Shown: piece after piece, positions 1 to 13,076 of the stretch | Layout: every line of letters starts with the position of its first letter | Position numbering within the stretch: the stretch's first letter is position 1 | NCBI GenBank assembly: GCA_011526585.1 | Contig: WYBB01000113.1 | Span: 1-64,000, forward strand | Source of the DNA: Deltaproteobacteria bacterium | Lineage (GTDB): Bacteria > Myxococcota_A > UBA9042 > PHBI01 | DNA: 64,000 nucleotides | Direction of reading: 5' to 3' | Notes under the pieces: generated by a model | Seen by the model: the letters and a program-made list of their open reading frames with translations, nothing else | Databases searched by the model: none | What the model was told of the DNA's origin: nothing | Program-made: the position numbers and the translations under genes

Positions 1-71
1 CACTCCGCGAGGTGCTCGCGAATGAGGGTCTCGATCTGCTGTTCCAATCGCTCGATGTCCGTCGTCTTCAT
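1..71 (-). CDS. Partial gene, N-terminal 23 codons only
   Basis: An ATG at 71-69 opens a frame that runs off the left edge of the window. The visible peptide begins MKTTDIERLEQQIETLI and is rich in Glu, Gln, Ile and Leu, as expected of an amphipathic helix. It lies downstream of the molybdenum hydroxylase operon on the same strand, so it may belong to it. I do not recognise the family from so short a stretch. Confidence 0.45.
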   Translation of the reverse strand, partial: MKTTDIERLEQQIETLIREHLAE

Positions 72-103
72 GCGGCTGGGTTCGCATCTCGCGGCCGATG
101 CCG

Positions 104-193
104 CTACCCCGCCCCTGAACGGATACCGTCCGCCGGTCCGCTGATCTCGACGGCCAGACCGTCGACCTTCACGATCTCGCCGGGCTGGATCAT
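104..193 (-). CDS. Possible small ORF (29 aa) coupled to FAD subunit gene
   Basis: A 29-codon frame starts with an ATG that overlaps the stop codon of the FAD-subunit gene as ATGA. Its peptide begins MIQPGEIVKVDGLAVEISG, which has the hydrophobic/polar alternation of a real beta-rich protein rather than the Arg-rich look of shadow frames here. No strong Shine-Dalgarno sequence precedes it, but the start-stop overlap would allow translational coupling. It could be a genuine small protein, the stub of a longer gene, or chance. Confidence 0.35.
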   Translation of the reverse strand: MIQPGEIVKVDGLAVEISGPADGIRSGAG

Positions 194-1047
194 GACGCCA
201 ACGTGCGCACGAAGGCGGCCGCGAGGTTCGACGCGACCGTCGCACGGTAGACCGCGGTCGAGCGGATGTCGTCGATCGGGCGCGCATCCTTGGCCATCGC
301 CGTCGCCGCCGCCCGCTCGAGCGCGGCGTCGGGGCGCTGCCCCTCGAGCACCCGCATCGTCTCGTGCGCGAGCACCACCGTCGGCGCCACCGCGCCGAGG
401 CCGATGCGCACGTCGCGGATCACCCCGCCCTCGACCCGCGCGATCCCGGCGAAGCACACCTTGGAGATCGCTTGCCAGCTCCGGGTCCCGACCTTCTCGT
501 AGACCTGGCGCCAGTCGCCTTCGCCACGGCGCGGGATCCGGATGCGCGTGAGCAGCTCGCCCGGCTTCGCCACCGTGGTCTTGTAGCCGGTGTGGAAGGT
601 CTCGTAGGGCACCCAGCGCGCGCCGTCGCGCGAGACGAGCTCGACCTCGGCGCGGTAGGCGAGCAAGGCCGGCGGCGAGTCGGCCGCGGGCGAGGCGTTC
701 ATGATGTTGCCCCCGAGCGTGCCGCGGTTCTGGATCGCGATGGCGCCCGACTCGATCGCCGCTTGCGCCAGCATCGGGTACTCGGCGGCGATCACCGGGT
801 GCTCGCGCACCTCGCGGTAGGTCGTGTTGGCGCCGCAGACGATCGCGTCGTCGTCGACCTCGACGCCGGCGAGCTCCGGCAAGCCGAGCACCGACACATA
901 GCGCCCGACCGGCAGGCGCCCGGCCTCGAGCACGACCATCAGATCGGTGCCGCCCGCGAACGGGATCGCCCCTCCCTCGACCAGCGCCAGCGCCTCGCCG
1001 AGCGAGCCCGGCACCTCGAGCGCGTACGCGGGAACGTTGCCCCTCAT
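190..1047 (-). CDS. Molybdenum hydroxylase FAD-binding subunit
   Basis: Medium (FAD) subunit of a xanthine dehydrogenase/aldehyde oxidase-type molybdenum hydroxylase, which passes electrons from the Fe-S subunit to FAD. The 285-aa protein has the FAD-contact motif PFAGGTDLMV near residue 31 and the second motif RGTLGGNIMNASPAADSP around residue 110. It lacks the 4Fe-4S insertion typical of 4-hydroxybenzoyl-CoA reductase, which argues against that enzyme. The ATG overlaps the stop of the 2Fe-2S gene (ATGA) and follows an AAGGAGG ribosome-binding site. The substrate cannot be told from sequence. Confidence 0.9.
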   Translation of the reverse strand: MRGNVPAYALEVPGSLGEALALVEGGAIPFAGGTDLMVVLEAGRLPVGRYVSVLGLPELAGVEVDDDAIVCGANTTYREVREHPVIAAEYPMLAQAAIESGAIAIQNRGTLGGNIMNASPAADSPPALLAYRAEVELVSRDGARWVPYETFHTGYKTTVAKPGELLTRIRIPRRGEGDWRQVYEKVGTRSWQAISKVCFAGIARVEGGVIRDVRIGLGAVAPTVVLAHETMRVLEGQRPDAALERAAATAMAKDARPIDDIRSTAVYRATVASNLAAAFVRTLAS

Positions 1048-1589
1048 GGCGTGCCTCCTTCGCCGACCCAGCGCGCGTTGGCCTTCTTGGCGGCGATCAC
1101 CTTGCGCGCCGACTCGCGCACGGCATCGAAGATCTTCATGTAGCCCGTGCAGCGGCAGAGGTTGCCGGACAGGCCCTCGCGGATCTGCTCTTCGCTCGGC
1201 TCGGGGTGCTTTTCGAGCAGCTCGATGGTCGCGAGGATCATGCCCGGCGTGCAGATCCCGCACTGCGCCCCGCCGTGGCTGACGAACGCGCCCTGCACCG
1301 GATGAAGCCCACTGGGGCCCGCGCCCGCCGGGGTGCCGGTGCCGTTGGCGACGGCGATCCCTTCGATCGTCGTGACCTCGCACCCGGCGACCTGGGCCAC
1401 GGGCACGAGGCAGCTATTGACGAGCTGCCCGTCGATCATCACCGAGCACGCGCCGCACTCGCCCTCACCGCAGCCCTCCTTGGTACCGGTCAGGCGCAGG
1501 TCCTCGCGCAGCACGTCGAGGAGGCGTGCCATCGGCCAGGTCGTCACCTCGCGGGCGACCCCGTTCACCTTGAAGTCGAAGCGCTTCAC
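1044..1589 (-). CDS. Molybdenum hydroxylase 2Fe-2S subunit
   Basis: Small iron-sulfur subunit (181 aa) with two 2Fe-2S clusters. The plant-ferredoxin-type cluster is formed by Cys40, Cys45, Cys48 and Cys60 (CGEGECGAC region). The all-helical second cluster uses Cys110, Cys113, Cys145 and Cys147 (CGIC...CRC). The start is GTG at 1589, which overlaps the stop of the large-subunit gene as GTGA, so the two are translationally coupled; a GAGAGG sequence lies just upstream. There is no twin-arginine signal, so the enzyme is probably cytoplasmic. Confidence 0.92.
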   Translation of the reverse strand: MKRFDFKVNGVAREVTTWPMARLLDVLREDLRLTGTKEGCGEGECGACSVMIDGQLVNSCLVPVAQVAGCEVTTIEGIAVANGTGTPAGAGPSGLHPVQGAFVSHGGAQCGICTPGMILATIELLEKHPEPSEEQIREGLSGNLCRCTGYMKIFDAVRESARKVIAAKKANARWVGEGGTP

Positions 1590-3889
1590 GACCCCTCTCC
1601 CGTCCGCGTGGTCAGCCTCGAGAGATCCTCGGGCAGCGCCGGGATCCGATCCACCGCGACGCCGAGCGCCTCCGAGAGCGCGTTGGCGATCGCCGGCGCC
1701 GGCCCGTCCATCGGCAGCTCGCCGACGCCCTTGGCGCCCGACGGGCCGTAGGTGAACGGCACCTCGACGAAGTGCACGTCGATCGGCGGCACGTCGGCCG
1801 CGGTCGGCATGATGTAGTTGGTCATCTGCCCGTTCATCATGCGCCCCTCCTTCCACACGCACCCTTCGTAGATCGCCCAGCCGATCGCCTGCGCCACGCC
1901 GCCCTCGACCTGGCCGGCCGCGAGCAGCGGGTGGATCACCTTGCCGATGTCCTGCACGGCGGTGAAGTGCTCGACCCTGGCCTCGCTGGTCACGGTGTCG
2001 ACCGCGACCTCGGCGACGTAGGCCGCCCAGCCGTAGCAGGCGTAGGCCGAGCCACGGTAGGTCTTGTCGTCCCAGACGATCCCGGGCGGCGGCGTGTACT
2101 GCGCCGAGGCCTCGAGGCGCTCGCCCGGGTGGGCCTCGTACCAGGCGTCGATCGCCGCCTGCAGCGCGTCGGGCGTGTAGGCGCCGGCGGCGAGGTGGGC
2201 GTCGGCGCGCAGGCGCTCGAGGATCCCGCCGCACGCGCGCTCGACCAGCTTGCCGACGACCATGGTCGTGCGCGATGCGACGGTCGGGCCGGAGTTGGGC
2301 ACGTTGGCGGTGTCGGGCTGGCTCACGCGCACGCGCTCGTAGGGCAGGGCGAGCGCGTCGGCGGCGATCTGCGAGAAGATCGTGTTGGTGCCCTGGCCGA
2401 TCTCGGTCGATGCCGCGAGCACTTCGACGCCGCCGCCGGCGAGGCTCGGCAGCGCGACCACGCCGGCGACCGAGGCGAGGTTGAGCTCGCCCGAGCCGGT
2501 GAAGCCCGAGCCGTGGAAGAAGGTCGCCAGGCCGATGCCGCGCTTGACGCGCGCGCCGGGCAGGGCGTTGTCGTGCGCGAAGCGCGCGCGCTTTTCGTGA
2601 TAGCCCGAGCGCTCGAGCGCGAGGTCGAGCATCGCGCCGAGGTCGATCGGCTCTTCGATGACCTGCGTGGTCGCCGTGGTGTCGCCCGTGCGCAAGAGGT
2701 TCTTCCTGCGCAGCTCGACCGGCGTGAGGCCGACCGCGGCGGCGACGTGGTCGAGGTGGCGCTCGATCGCGAAGCAGCTCTGCGGGGCGCCGAAGCCGCG
2801 GAAGGCGCCGTGCGGCGGGTGGTTGGTCGCCAGGGCGCGCGCGCGGATGCGCACATTCGGACAGCGGTACGGGCCGGCGGCGTGGATGGTGCCACGCGAG
2901 AGCACGACCGCCGAGAGGGTGGCGTAGGCGCCGCCGTCGAGGTCGAAGGCGATGTCCATGGCGACGAGCTCGCCGTCCTTGGTGAGCGCGGTGCGGTGGC
3001 GCGTGCGCGAAGGGTGGCGCTTGGTGGTGGCGACCATGTCCTCGGCGCGGTCGTAGACGATCTTGACCGGCCGGCCGGCCGCCTTGAGCGAGAGCAGCGC
3101 GGCGTGGCCGGCGATCATCGAGGGGTACTCCTCCTTGCCGCCGAAGCCGCCGCCGGTGACGGTCTGCACGACGCGCACCTGCTTTTCGGGCAGCTTGAAG
3201 AGCGGCTTGAGCGCCTTGTGCACGTAGTAGGGGCACTGCAGCGAGCCCCACACCGTGACGGCGTCGGGCGAGGCCATGCCGACCATGCCCTGCGGCTCGA
3301 TGTAGAGCTGCTCCTGGGCGCCGGTCTCGTAGGTGCCCTCGACGACGACGAGCCCGTCGCGCGCGGCGTTGGCGAAGACTCGATCGACGTCGCCCTTGTC
3401 GATGTCGATCTTCTTGAAGACGTTGTCCGCGCCGTAGAGCAGGACCTCTCCGGCGGCCGAGGCGTCGAGGTCGAAGACCGCCGGCAGCGGCTCGATGTCG
3501 AGCGTGACGTGCTTGCGCGCCTCGATCGCCTTGTAGCGATCGGCGCACGCCAGGAGCACGACCGCCTCCTCGGGGTGCTTGACGATCTCGTCGGCGAGGA
3601 AGGGCTGGTCGCCTTCGATCAGCGTCACGACGTTGTCGCCCGGGATGTCCCTGGCGGTGACGATGGTCACGTCGGACCAGTCGAAGGCCGGGTCGAAGTG
3701 GATCCCGCGGATGCGCCCGTGCGCGACCGGGCTCCGCACCGTGACGCCGTGCAGCATCCCCTCGAAGTGCAGGTCGTCGATGTACTGGGCCTGGCCGGTG
3801 ACCTTCTCGATCCCTTCCTTGCGGGGCGGGTTGTGACCCACGGTCGGCGTCGGCCGGGCGGCGGGGGGCGATTCGACGGATGTGGCCAT
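1586..3889 (-). CDS. Molybdenum hydroxylase molybdopterin-binding large subunit
   Basis: Catalytic subunit (767 aa) that binds the molybdopterin cofactor and hydroxylates a heterocycle or aldehyde. The N-terminal 'a/b hammerhead' begins near KVTGQAQYIDDL. Moco-binding motifs include GGGFGGKEE (about residue 246) and GAFRGFGAPQ (about residue 360). The C-terminal KGVGELPMDGPA carries the expected active-site Glu. It is the first gene of a three-gene minus-strand operon with the order large, 2Fe-2S, FAD. The ATG is preceded by an AGGAGG site. The family also includes nicotinate and carbon monoxide dehydrogenases; the CoxL active-site signature is not evident. Confidence 0.92.
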   Translation of the reverse strand: MATSVESPPAARPTPTVGHNPPRKEGIEKVTGQAQYIDDLHFEGMLHGVTVRSPVAHGRIRGIHFDPAFDWSDVTIVTARDIPGDNVVTLIEGDQPFLADEIVKHPEEAVVLLACADRYKAIEARKHVTLDIEPLPAVFDLDASAAGEVLLYGADNVFKKIDIDKGDVDRVFANAARDGLVVVEGTYETGAQEQLYIEPQGMVGMASPDAVTVWGSLQCPYYVHKALKPLFKLPEKQVRVVQTVTGGGFGGKEEYPSMIAGHAALLSLKAAGRPVKIVYDRAEDMVATTKRHPSRTRHRTALTKDGELVAMDIAFDLDGGAYATLSAVVLSRGTIHAAGPYRCPNVRIRARALATNHPPHGAFRGFGAPQSCFAIERHLDHVAAAVGLTPVELRRKNLLRTGDTTATTQVIEEPIDLGAMLDLALERSGYHEKRARFAHDNALPGARVKRGIGLATFFHGSGFTGSGELNLASVAGVVALPSLAGGGVEVLAASTEIGQGTNTIFSQIAADALALPYERVRVSQPDTANVPNSGPTVASRTTMVVGKLVERACGGILERLRADAHLAAGAYTPDALQAAIDAWYEAHPGERLEASAQYTPPPGIVWDDKTYRGSAYACYGWAAYVAEVAVDTVTSEARVEHFTAVQDIGKVIHPLLAAGQVEGGVAQAIGWAIYEGCVWKEGRMMNGQMTNYIMPTAADVPPIDVHFVEVPFTYGPSGAKGVGELPMDGPAPAIANALSEALGVAVDRIPALPEDLSRLTTRTGEGS

Positions 3890-4039
3890 GTCTGCCTCCT
3901 GGCGCGGCCCTGGTGGTTCGGGTTAATCCGAGCGCGGCCGCGGGTCAAGCCGAGCCTCCGCTCGGACCGCCGGCGCGTCTGCCCTTGCGCCACCATGCGC
4001 TTCATGGTCCCATCGCGTTGTCGGAGGCGGTCGACTCGC

Positions 4040-4477
4040 ATGGACTTGAACAATCTCGAGCGCGTGCTGGTGCCGATCGATTTCTCGGAGCTCTGCTTCA
4101 AGGCGATCGAGACGGCGCTGTCGATCGCTCCGCCCGAGCGCATCCACCTCCTGCACGTGACCCCGGTCGCGAGCGGGCTGGCCTGGGCAGCAGGCCTGCA
4201 CGGCGCAGCCGACGACCGCGCGCGCGTCGAGATCGTGCGCATCCGCCTCGAGCGCGAGCTCGACGGCCACCACCTCCAGCACGCCGGCATGCACGTGCAC
4301 GTGCGGGTGGGATCGCCGTCCCACGAGATCGTCGACTTCGCCAACAACACGAATCCCGACCTGGTGATCATCGGCTCTCACGGGCGCCCGCGCGGCGTCG
4401 AGCGCCTCTTGCTCATGGGCTCGGTCGCCTACTCGATCGTGCGCAACACGCACGCGCCGGTGCTCGTCGTGCGCTGA
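4040..4477 (+). CDS. Universal stress protein (UspA family)
   Basis: A 145-aa single-domain Usp. It opens with the family signature ERVLVPIDFSE and ends with the nucleotide-binding pattern GSHGRPRGVERLLLMGSVAYSI followed by a hydrophobic strand. The G-x2-G-x9-G(S/T) arrangement is close to that of ATP-binding members (here GSHGR...GSV). I chose the ATG at 4040 because the conserved first strand starts directly after it; upstream in-frame codons are Arg-rich and unlike the family. It is divergent from the molybdenum hydroxylase operon, with a 150-bp shared upstream region. Confidence 0.88.
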   Translation: MDLNNLERVLVPIDFSELCFKAIETALSIAPPERIHLLHVTPVASGLAWAAGLHGAADDRARVEIVRIRLERELDGHHLQHAGMHVHVRVGSPSHEIVDFANNTNPDLVIIGSHGRPRGVERLLLMGSVAYSIVRNTHAPVLVVR

Positions 4478-4541
4478 GCGGGCTTGTAACGACGCGCCCG
4501 TCCTGCTAGCCGGAGCCATTGGACGGCTTCGGAGTTGGCCC

Positions 4542-9158
<4,617 letters not shown>

Positions 9159-9176
9159 AAGGATAATGATCTTATG

Positions 9177-9192
9177 GGCTTGCAAGCAAGCC
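9177..9192 (+). terminator. Short inverted repeat after lipoprotein gene
   Basis: GGCTTGC-AA-GCAAGCC forms a perfect 7-bp stem 18 bp downstream of the giant lipoprotein's stop codon. There is no T-run after it, so it is at best a weak or Rho-assisted terminator. Confidence 0.35.
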
Positions 9193-9215
9193 TGTGCGCC
9201 TGCGCCCAACGTTCG

Positions 9216-9243
9216 TTACAAACGCGGGCAGATGCTGCATAGT
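9216..9243 (+). promoter_or_regulatory. Candidate promoter of DUF4157 gene
   Basis: TTACAA and CATAGT are separated by 16 bp and sit 65 bp upstream of the DUF4157 gene's start codon. The matches to sigma-70 hexamers are partial (3/6 and 4/6), but this is the most AT-rich stretch between the two genes. Confidence 0.3.
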
Positions 9244-9307
9244 CGGGCCACATCCCTCGCGGTCGCGTGAAGCTGGGCTTCCGGCCGTCTGCCAACACGG
9301 AGCCAGC

Positions 9308-10987
9308 ATGCACGACAAGACCGCCTCGAGGACGCGCGCCGCGAGCCCGACGTCCGTCACTCCCGATCCCGTGCAGCGCCGCGACTCCGAGCTCAAGCGC
9401 TCGCTCCGCGGCGCCTCGTTCGAAGAGGGCGCGGGCATGCTCGCGCCGCCCGCCGAGGCGGCCGTGCAGATGCGCGGGGGCGCCGACAAGGGCGCGAAGG
9501 ACGTCCAGGCGCGCGCGGCCGAGGGGGTCGCCGGCACGGGCGGGGCGTTGCCGCACCTCGACGCGATCCAGCGGTCGTTCGGTCAGCACGACGTGAGCCA
9601 GGTCCAGGCCCACCAGGGCTCGGAAGCGCAGCGCGCAGCGCAGGACATCGGCGCGGAGGCGTACGCCAGCGGCAACCACGTCGCGTTCGGCGGCAGCCCC
9701 GACCTGTTCACGGCGGCGCACGAGGCGGCGCACATCGTGCAGCAGCGCGCCGGCGTGCAGCTCGAGGGCGGGGTCGGCGCGGTCGGCGACCGCTACGAGC
9801 AGCAGGCCGACGCGGTGGCTCACGCCGTGGTGCGCGGTGAGTCGGCCGAGGGCCTTCTGGGCGCGGGCGGTGGCGCCGCAGCCGGTGGCGCGGTGCAGAT
9901 GGCCAGGAAGAAGAAGAACACGACGAAGAAGAACACCCGCAACCGTCGCGGCGGCGGCGGAGGCAAGAAGAAGGGCGGTGGCGGCGGCAAGGGCGGCGGG
10001 CCCACGAGCGGAGCGAAGAAGCCGCCGAGCACGACCGAGACGCCGAGCGAGACCACGACCGAGACGACGCCGACCGAAAAGACGACCGAGACGACGCCGA
10101 CCGAGACCACGACCGAGACGACGCCGACCGAAAACACGACCGAGACGACGTCCGAGACGACGACCGACGCGACGCCGACCGAGACCACGACCGACACGAC
10201 GCCGACCGAGAACACGACCGAGGTCACGGAGACACCGACCGAGACGACGCCGACCGAAGCGCCGACCGAAGAGGCTCCCAAGCCGGTCGTCGACCGAGAG
10301 GGCAAGAGCGCTTGGAACGGCGAGGTCAAGCGGCTCATCGACATGATCCCGACCAAGCTCACCGATCACAAGACGGTGCTCGGCAGGGGCAAGTGGCGCG
10401 ATCGCCTGGAAAAGACGGTCTTCGCGGACGACATCGCGAGCTTCACCGAGGCGGGCTGGGCCAAGGACACGGTCACGCAGGACATCACCACCAACGCCGG
10501 CGCGCGCGCGTCGACCTGGATGGATTACGTCTGGAAGACCGTCGCCGACCTCAAGGGCCGCAACGTACCCACCAAGGGTCAGCTCTGGTCCTTCCTCGGC
10601 TGGCAGATCAAGGGCCAGGAGTGGGACATGAAGCACGTGGCGGCGGGCCCGACCGGGACGCGGCTGCACATCACCGCGAGCGGCAACTCGATCCCCGCGC
10701 CGTCCACCCTCGTGGGCACGGACCCCGAGATCCTCGAGAAGGACCCGGCGCTGATCTACCAGTCGTTCTTCGAGAGCGTCGATGTGGTGTCACGCGTGCA
10801 CGTCACGCGCGAGTCGCAGCCCAAGAAGCACCTCTTCATCGGTGGCGTCAACGGGCTGGGGATGGCGATCGGAGACAGCGACTGGGGCGGCGACGCCGCG
10901 ACGATGAAGACGCACCTGGCGAACTTCAAGAGCAACGTCATCGCCAAGCTCACCGAAGCGAAGCTCCTCGGCTGGAAGCTGCCCTGA
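9308..10987 (+). CDS. DUF4157 (eCIS-core) protein with Thr/Glu linker
   Basis: A 559-aa protein with four parts. Residues 33-47 hold the motif [15 protein letters not shown], also present in two other proteins of this window. Residues 80-165 are a DUF4157 domain with a metallopeptidase-like HEAAH (His138, Glu139, His142) and the family phrase VQQRAGV. Residues about 195-335 are a low-complexity linker of Lys/Gly then Thr-Pro-Glu repeats. Residues 335-559 are an unrecognised C-terminal domain that is probably the effector. The ATG has GGAG 5 nt upstream; there is no signal peptide. DUF4157 proteins are often linked to extracellular contractile injection systems, but no such apparatus is encoded here. 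Confidence 0.82.
   Translation: MHDKTASRTRAASPTSVTPDPVQRRDSELKRSLRGASFEEGAGMLAPPAEAAVQMRGGADKGAKDVQARAAEGVAGTGGALPHLDAIQRSFGQHDVSQVQAHQGSEAQRAAQDIGAEAYASGNHVAFGGSPDLFTAAHEAAHIVQQRAGVQLEGGVGAVGDRYEQQADAVAHAVVRGESAEGLLGAGGGAAAGGAVQMARKKKNTTKKNTRNRRGGGGGKKKGGGGGKGGGPTSGAKKPPSTTETPSETTTETTPTEKTTETTPTETTTETTPTENTTETTSETTTDATPTETTTDTTPTENTTEVTETPTETTPTEAPTEEAPKPVVDREGKSAWNGEVKRLIDMIPTKLTDHKTVLGRGKWRDRLEKTVFADDIASFTEAGWAKDTVTQDITTNAGARASTWMDYVWKTVADLKGRNVPTKGQLWSFLGWQIKGQEWDMKHVAAGPTGTRLHITASGNSIPAPSTLVGTDPEILEKDPALIYQSFFESVDVVSRVHVTRESQPKKHLFIGGVNGLGMAIGDSDWGGDAATMKTHLANFKSNVIAKLTEAKLLGWKLP
10030..10270 (+). repeat. Tandem repeat encoding Thr-Pro-Glu linker
   Basis: Imperfect repeats based on ACGACGCCGACCGAG and ACCACGACCGAG units encode the TTETTPTE-type linker of the DUF4157 protein. 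Such repeats can change length by slippage and would alter only the spacer between the N-terminal domain and the C-terminal cargo. Confidence 0.8.
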
Positions 10988-11009
10988 ACCGGCTGTGCGC
11001 GCTTGCTCG

Positions 11010-11087
11010 GTAGGGGCGGGCCTCGTGCCCGCCCGCATGCCGTGGCCTGTAGGGGCGGGCCTCGTGCCCGCCCGCATGGCGTGGCCT
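11010..11087. repeat. Two tandem copies of a 39-bp hairpin repeat
   Basis: Two direct copies of a 39-bp unit (11010-11048 and 11049-11087) differ at one position. Each contains a perfect 8-bp stem, GGGCGGGC-CTCGT-GCCCGCCC. The unit resembles dispersed REP-like elements of the GTAGGGGCGGGC type that are frequent in intergenic DNA of many genomes. It lies between two convergent genes, so it could end transcription from both sides. Confidence 0.75.
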
Positions 11088-11095
11088 CTTTTCGC

Positions 11096-12871
11096 TCACC
11101 CGAAGATCTCGCGCAGGACCTTCTCGATGTCCGCAGCGGCGACCTGGCCCGGCGTGAGGTCGCCCTCGTAGACCGAGGCGACGCTGCCCTCGACCGAGCC
11201 ACTGACGCCGCTCACCGTGCCGGCCAGCGGCGTCTCGCCGCCGTACTCGCGCTCGAACCCGGACTCGAGCGTCACCTCGAACTTCTTGATCGCGTTGATG
11301 AAAGCCGCGCTGGCTTCGGCGATCCCGCCGCTGACCGCGGCGATGTAGGCGCGCAAGGCGCCGAGCAGATCGCCCGCGCTCAGCGCGTTCGCGACCTCCA
11401 CCGCGCGGTCGACGACGCTCTGGTGGAGCGCCGCCAGCTCGTCACGCGTCAGCCCCATCTCCAGCGAGAACGACACGTCGAAGCTGCCGCCGGAGACCTC
11501 GGTCTCGCTGAGCCCGAAGACGGTCGTCGTCACGGTGCCGAGCGCGCGCGTCAGCGAGCCGAACGCGAGCGTGCCCTCGATCTCGGCCTCGATGCCCGAG
11601 GCGGGCAGGAGCTTCGCCGCCGAGCCGGCGCCGGCCGCGCCCTTCTCTTTCATCGCGGCGATGAAGCCAGGGATGTCGGGCAGCGCCAGCGGCAGGCTCA
11701 CCTTCGCCGAGCCTTCCTCGAGGCCCATGCCGAGCGCGGTCAGCGCGCCGCTGACCTGCGCGAAGAGCTTCACGACCGGCGTCGGCACGTAGGGGCTCGT
11801 GCCGATCGGCGGGTAGGTGAGCCCGAGCTCGAGGCCGACGGCGTTCTCGATCTCGAGGCCGGTGTCGCCGACCTCGCCGAAGTCGACCGAGAGCAGATAG
11901 GAGACCAGATCGGCGACGACCTGCAGGGTGCCCGGCTCGAGCGACTCGAACTCGAGGCCGGCGTAGGCCCCGACGGATCCGGACAGCGTGAGCTGCCCCT
12001 CCTTCGACTCGGTCGGGTTGGAGACCGTCGTCGCCAGCCCGGCCTTGAGCCCGACCGCCGCCTTGCCCGAGAGCAGGCCGTCGACGCCGACCTCGCCGCC
12101 GGTCTCGACCGACTGCGAGCCTTCGATTTCGACCTCGAGCTGGGTGTTCTTGCCGAGTGAGAGCGCGCTCCGGAAGACCTCGCCGAAGGCGCCCTGCAGG
12201 TTGCCGCTCTTCAGCTTGTCCCAGGCGCCGGTCGGCCAGTCGACCGCGCCGAGATCGACGCTCAGGGTGAAGCTGTTCGCGTTGGCGATGTCGGTGCCGA
12301 CCGGCAGCTTGGCGAGCTTGATCGACGCCTTGCCCGCGACGCCACCTTCGCCCTCGCCCTCGACCGCGAGCTCGACCTCGCCACCGGCGCGCGTGAGCGT
12401 CATCTTGATGCTGCCTTCGCCGGCGACGTCGAGGTCGCACGGGATCCCGCCGTCGGTGCCGGCGATGGTGCCCTCGCCGGAGACCCCGAAGGACGCCGCC
12501 CAGCCCGTGCCCGACGGCCAGAACTGCTCGAGCAGCCAGTAGAGCCCGTCCTTGACCGACGGCAGCGCAGCCACCACCTGCTCGGTCGACAGGCTCTCGA
12601 CCGCGCTCTGGAAGGCCACGACGCCCTCGTTCCAGGCGTTCGTCAGGAGCTCGATCGGCGACGCGCTCGCCGCCTCGTCGCTCGTCGCCGCTTCGCGCTG
12701 CACCGGGCGTCGCGGCGCACCGGCCGGCGCCAACATCTGGATCTGCTCGGCGAAGCTCATGCCGCGGAGCCCGCCGCGCACCGCCCCGCTCGCGCTGCCG
12801 CGCTCTGCCGAAGGCATCGCGCCGGCGCTGGAGGTGGTCGGCGTCGTCGTGCTCATCGTGTCCTGAACCAT
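11096..12871 (-). CDS. Protein with shared LRG N-terminal motif, no known domain
   Basis: A 591-aa protein with a good GGGAG site before its ATG and no classical signal peptide. Residues 35-49 carry LRGMSFAEQIQMLAP, followed by PVQ at 56-58. This closely matches the N-terminal motif of the DUF4157 proteins at 9308 and 53827, but there is no DUF4157 domain or HExxH. Residues 120-480 alternate Gly, Glu/Asp and hydrophobics (for example VELAVEGEGEGGVAGKASIKL), suggesting a large beta-sheet domain; residues 485-560 look helical. It is convergent with the DUF4157 gene across the hairpin repeat. Function unknown; I infer that it is cargo of the same export route. Confidence 0.75.
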   Translation of the reverse strand: MVQDTMSTTTPTTSSAGAMPSAERGSASGAVRGGLRGMSFAEQIQMLAPAGAPRRPVQREAATSDEAASASPIELLTNAWNEGVVAFQSAVESLSTEQVVAALPSVKDGLYWLLEQFWPSGTGWAASFGVSGEGTIAGTDGGIPCDLDVAGEGSIKMTLTRAGGEVELAVEGEGEGGVAGKASIKLAKLPVGTDIANANSFTLSVDLGAVDWPTGAWDKLKSGNLQGAFGEVFRSALSLGKNTQLEVEIEGSQSVETGGEVGVDGLLSGKAAVGLKAGLATTVSNPTESKEGQLTLSGSVGAYAGLEFESLEPGTLQVVADLVSYLLSVDFGEVGDTGLEIENAVGLELGLTYPPIGTSPYVPTPVVKLFAQVSGALTALGMGLEEGSAKVSLPLALPDIPGFIAAMKEKGAAGAGSAAKLLPASGIEAEIEGTLAFGSLTRALGTVTTTVFGLSETEVSGGSFDVSFSLEMGLTRDELAALHQSVVDRAVEVANALSAGDLLGALRAYIAAVSGGIAEASAAFINAIKKFEVTLESGFEREYGGETPLAGTVSGVSGSVEGSVASVYEGDLTPGQVAAADIEKVLREIFG

Positions 12872-13076
12872 CGTGTGCTCCCGTGTGTGGCACGGCCCAC
12901 GTTCGCAAGTGACGTGCCAGCGTCTCGGCCGCCTCCCGAGCCGCGCTCCATCGATCGGGTGTCAACTCCGGGAGACAGCGCCGAGCCCCATCGGGGTGCG
13001 CGAGCCCCAGCGTGCCACGCGCGCGCCGACGCGACCGCATGGACGCCCGTCGCTCGCTCCGACATCATGCGCCGCG

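Noticed and set aside
1586-3889. Carbon monoxide dehydrogenase (CoxL) as the identity of the large subunit
   Set aside because: The CoxL active-site signature with Cys in the AYxCSFR-type loop is not seen; a general xanthine dehydrogenase-family assignment is safer.
9308-12871. A complete eCIS or type VI secretion cluster around the DUF4157 gene
   Set aside because: No sheath, tube, spike, baseplate or AAA ATPase genes of such systems were found on either strand nearby.
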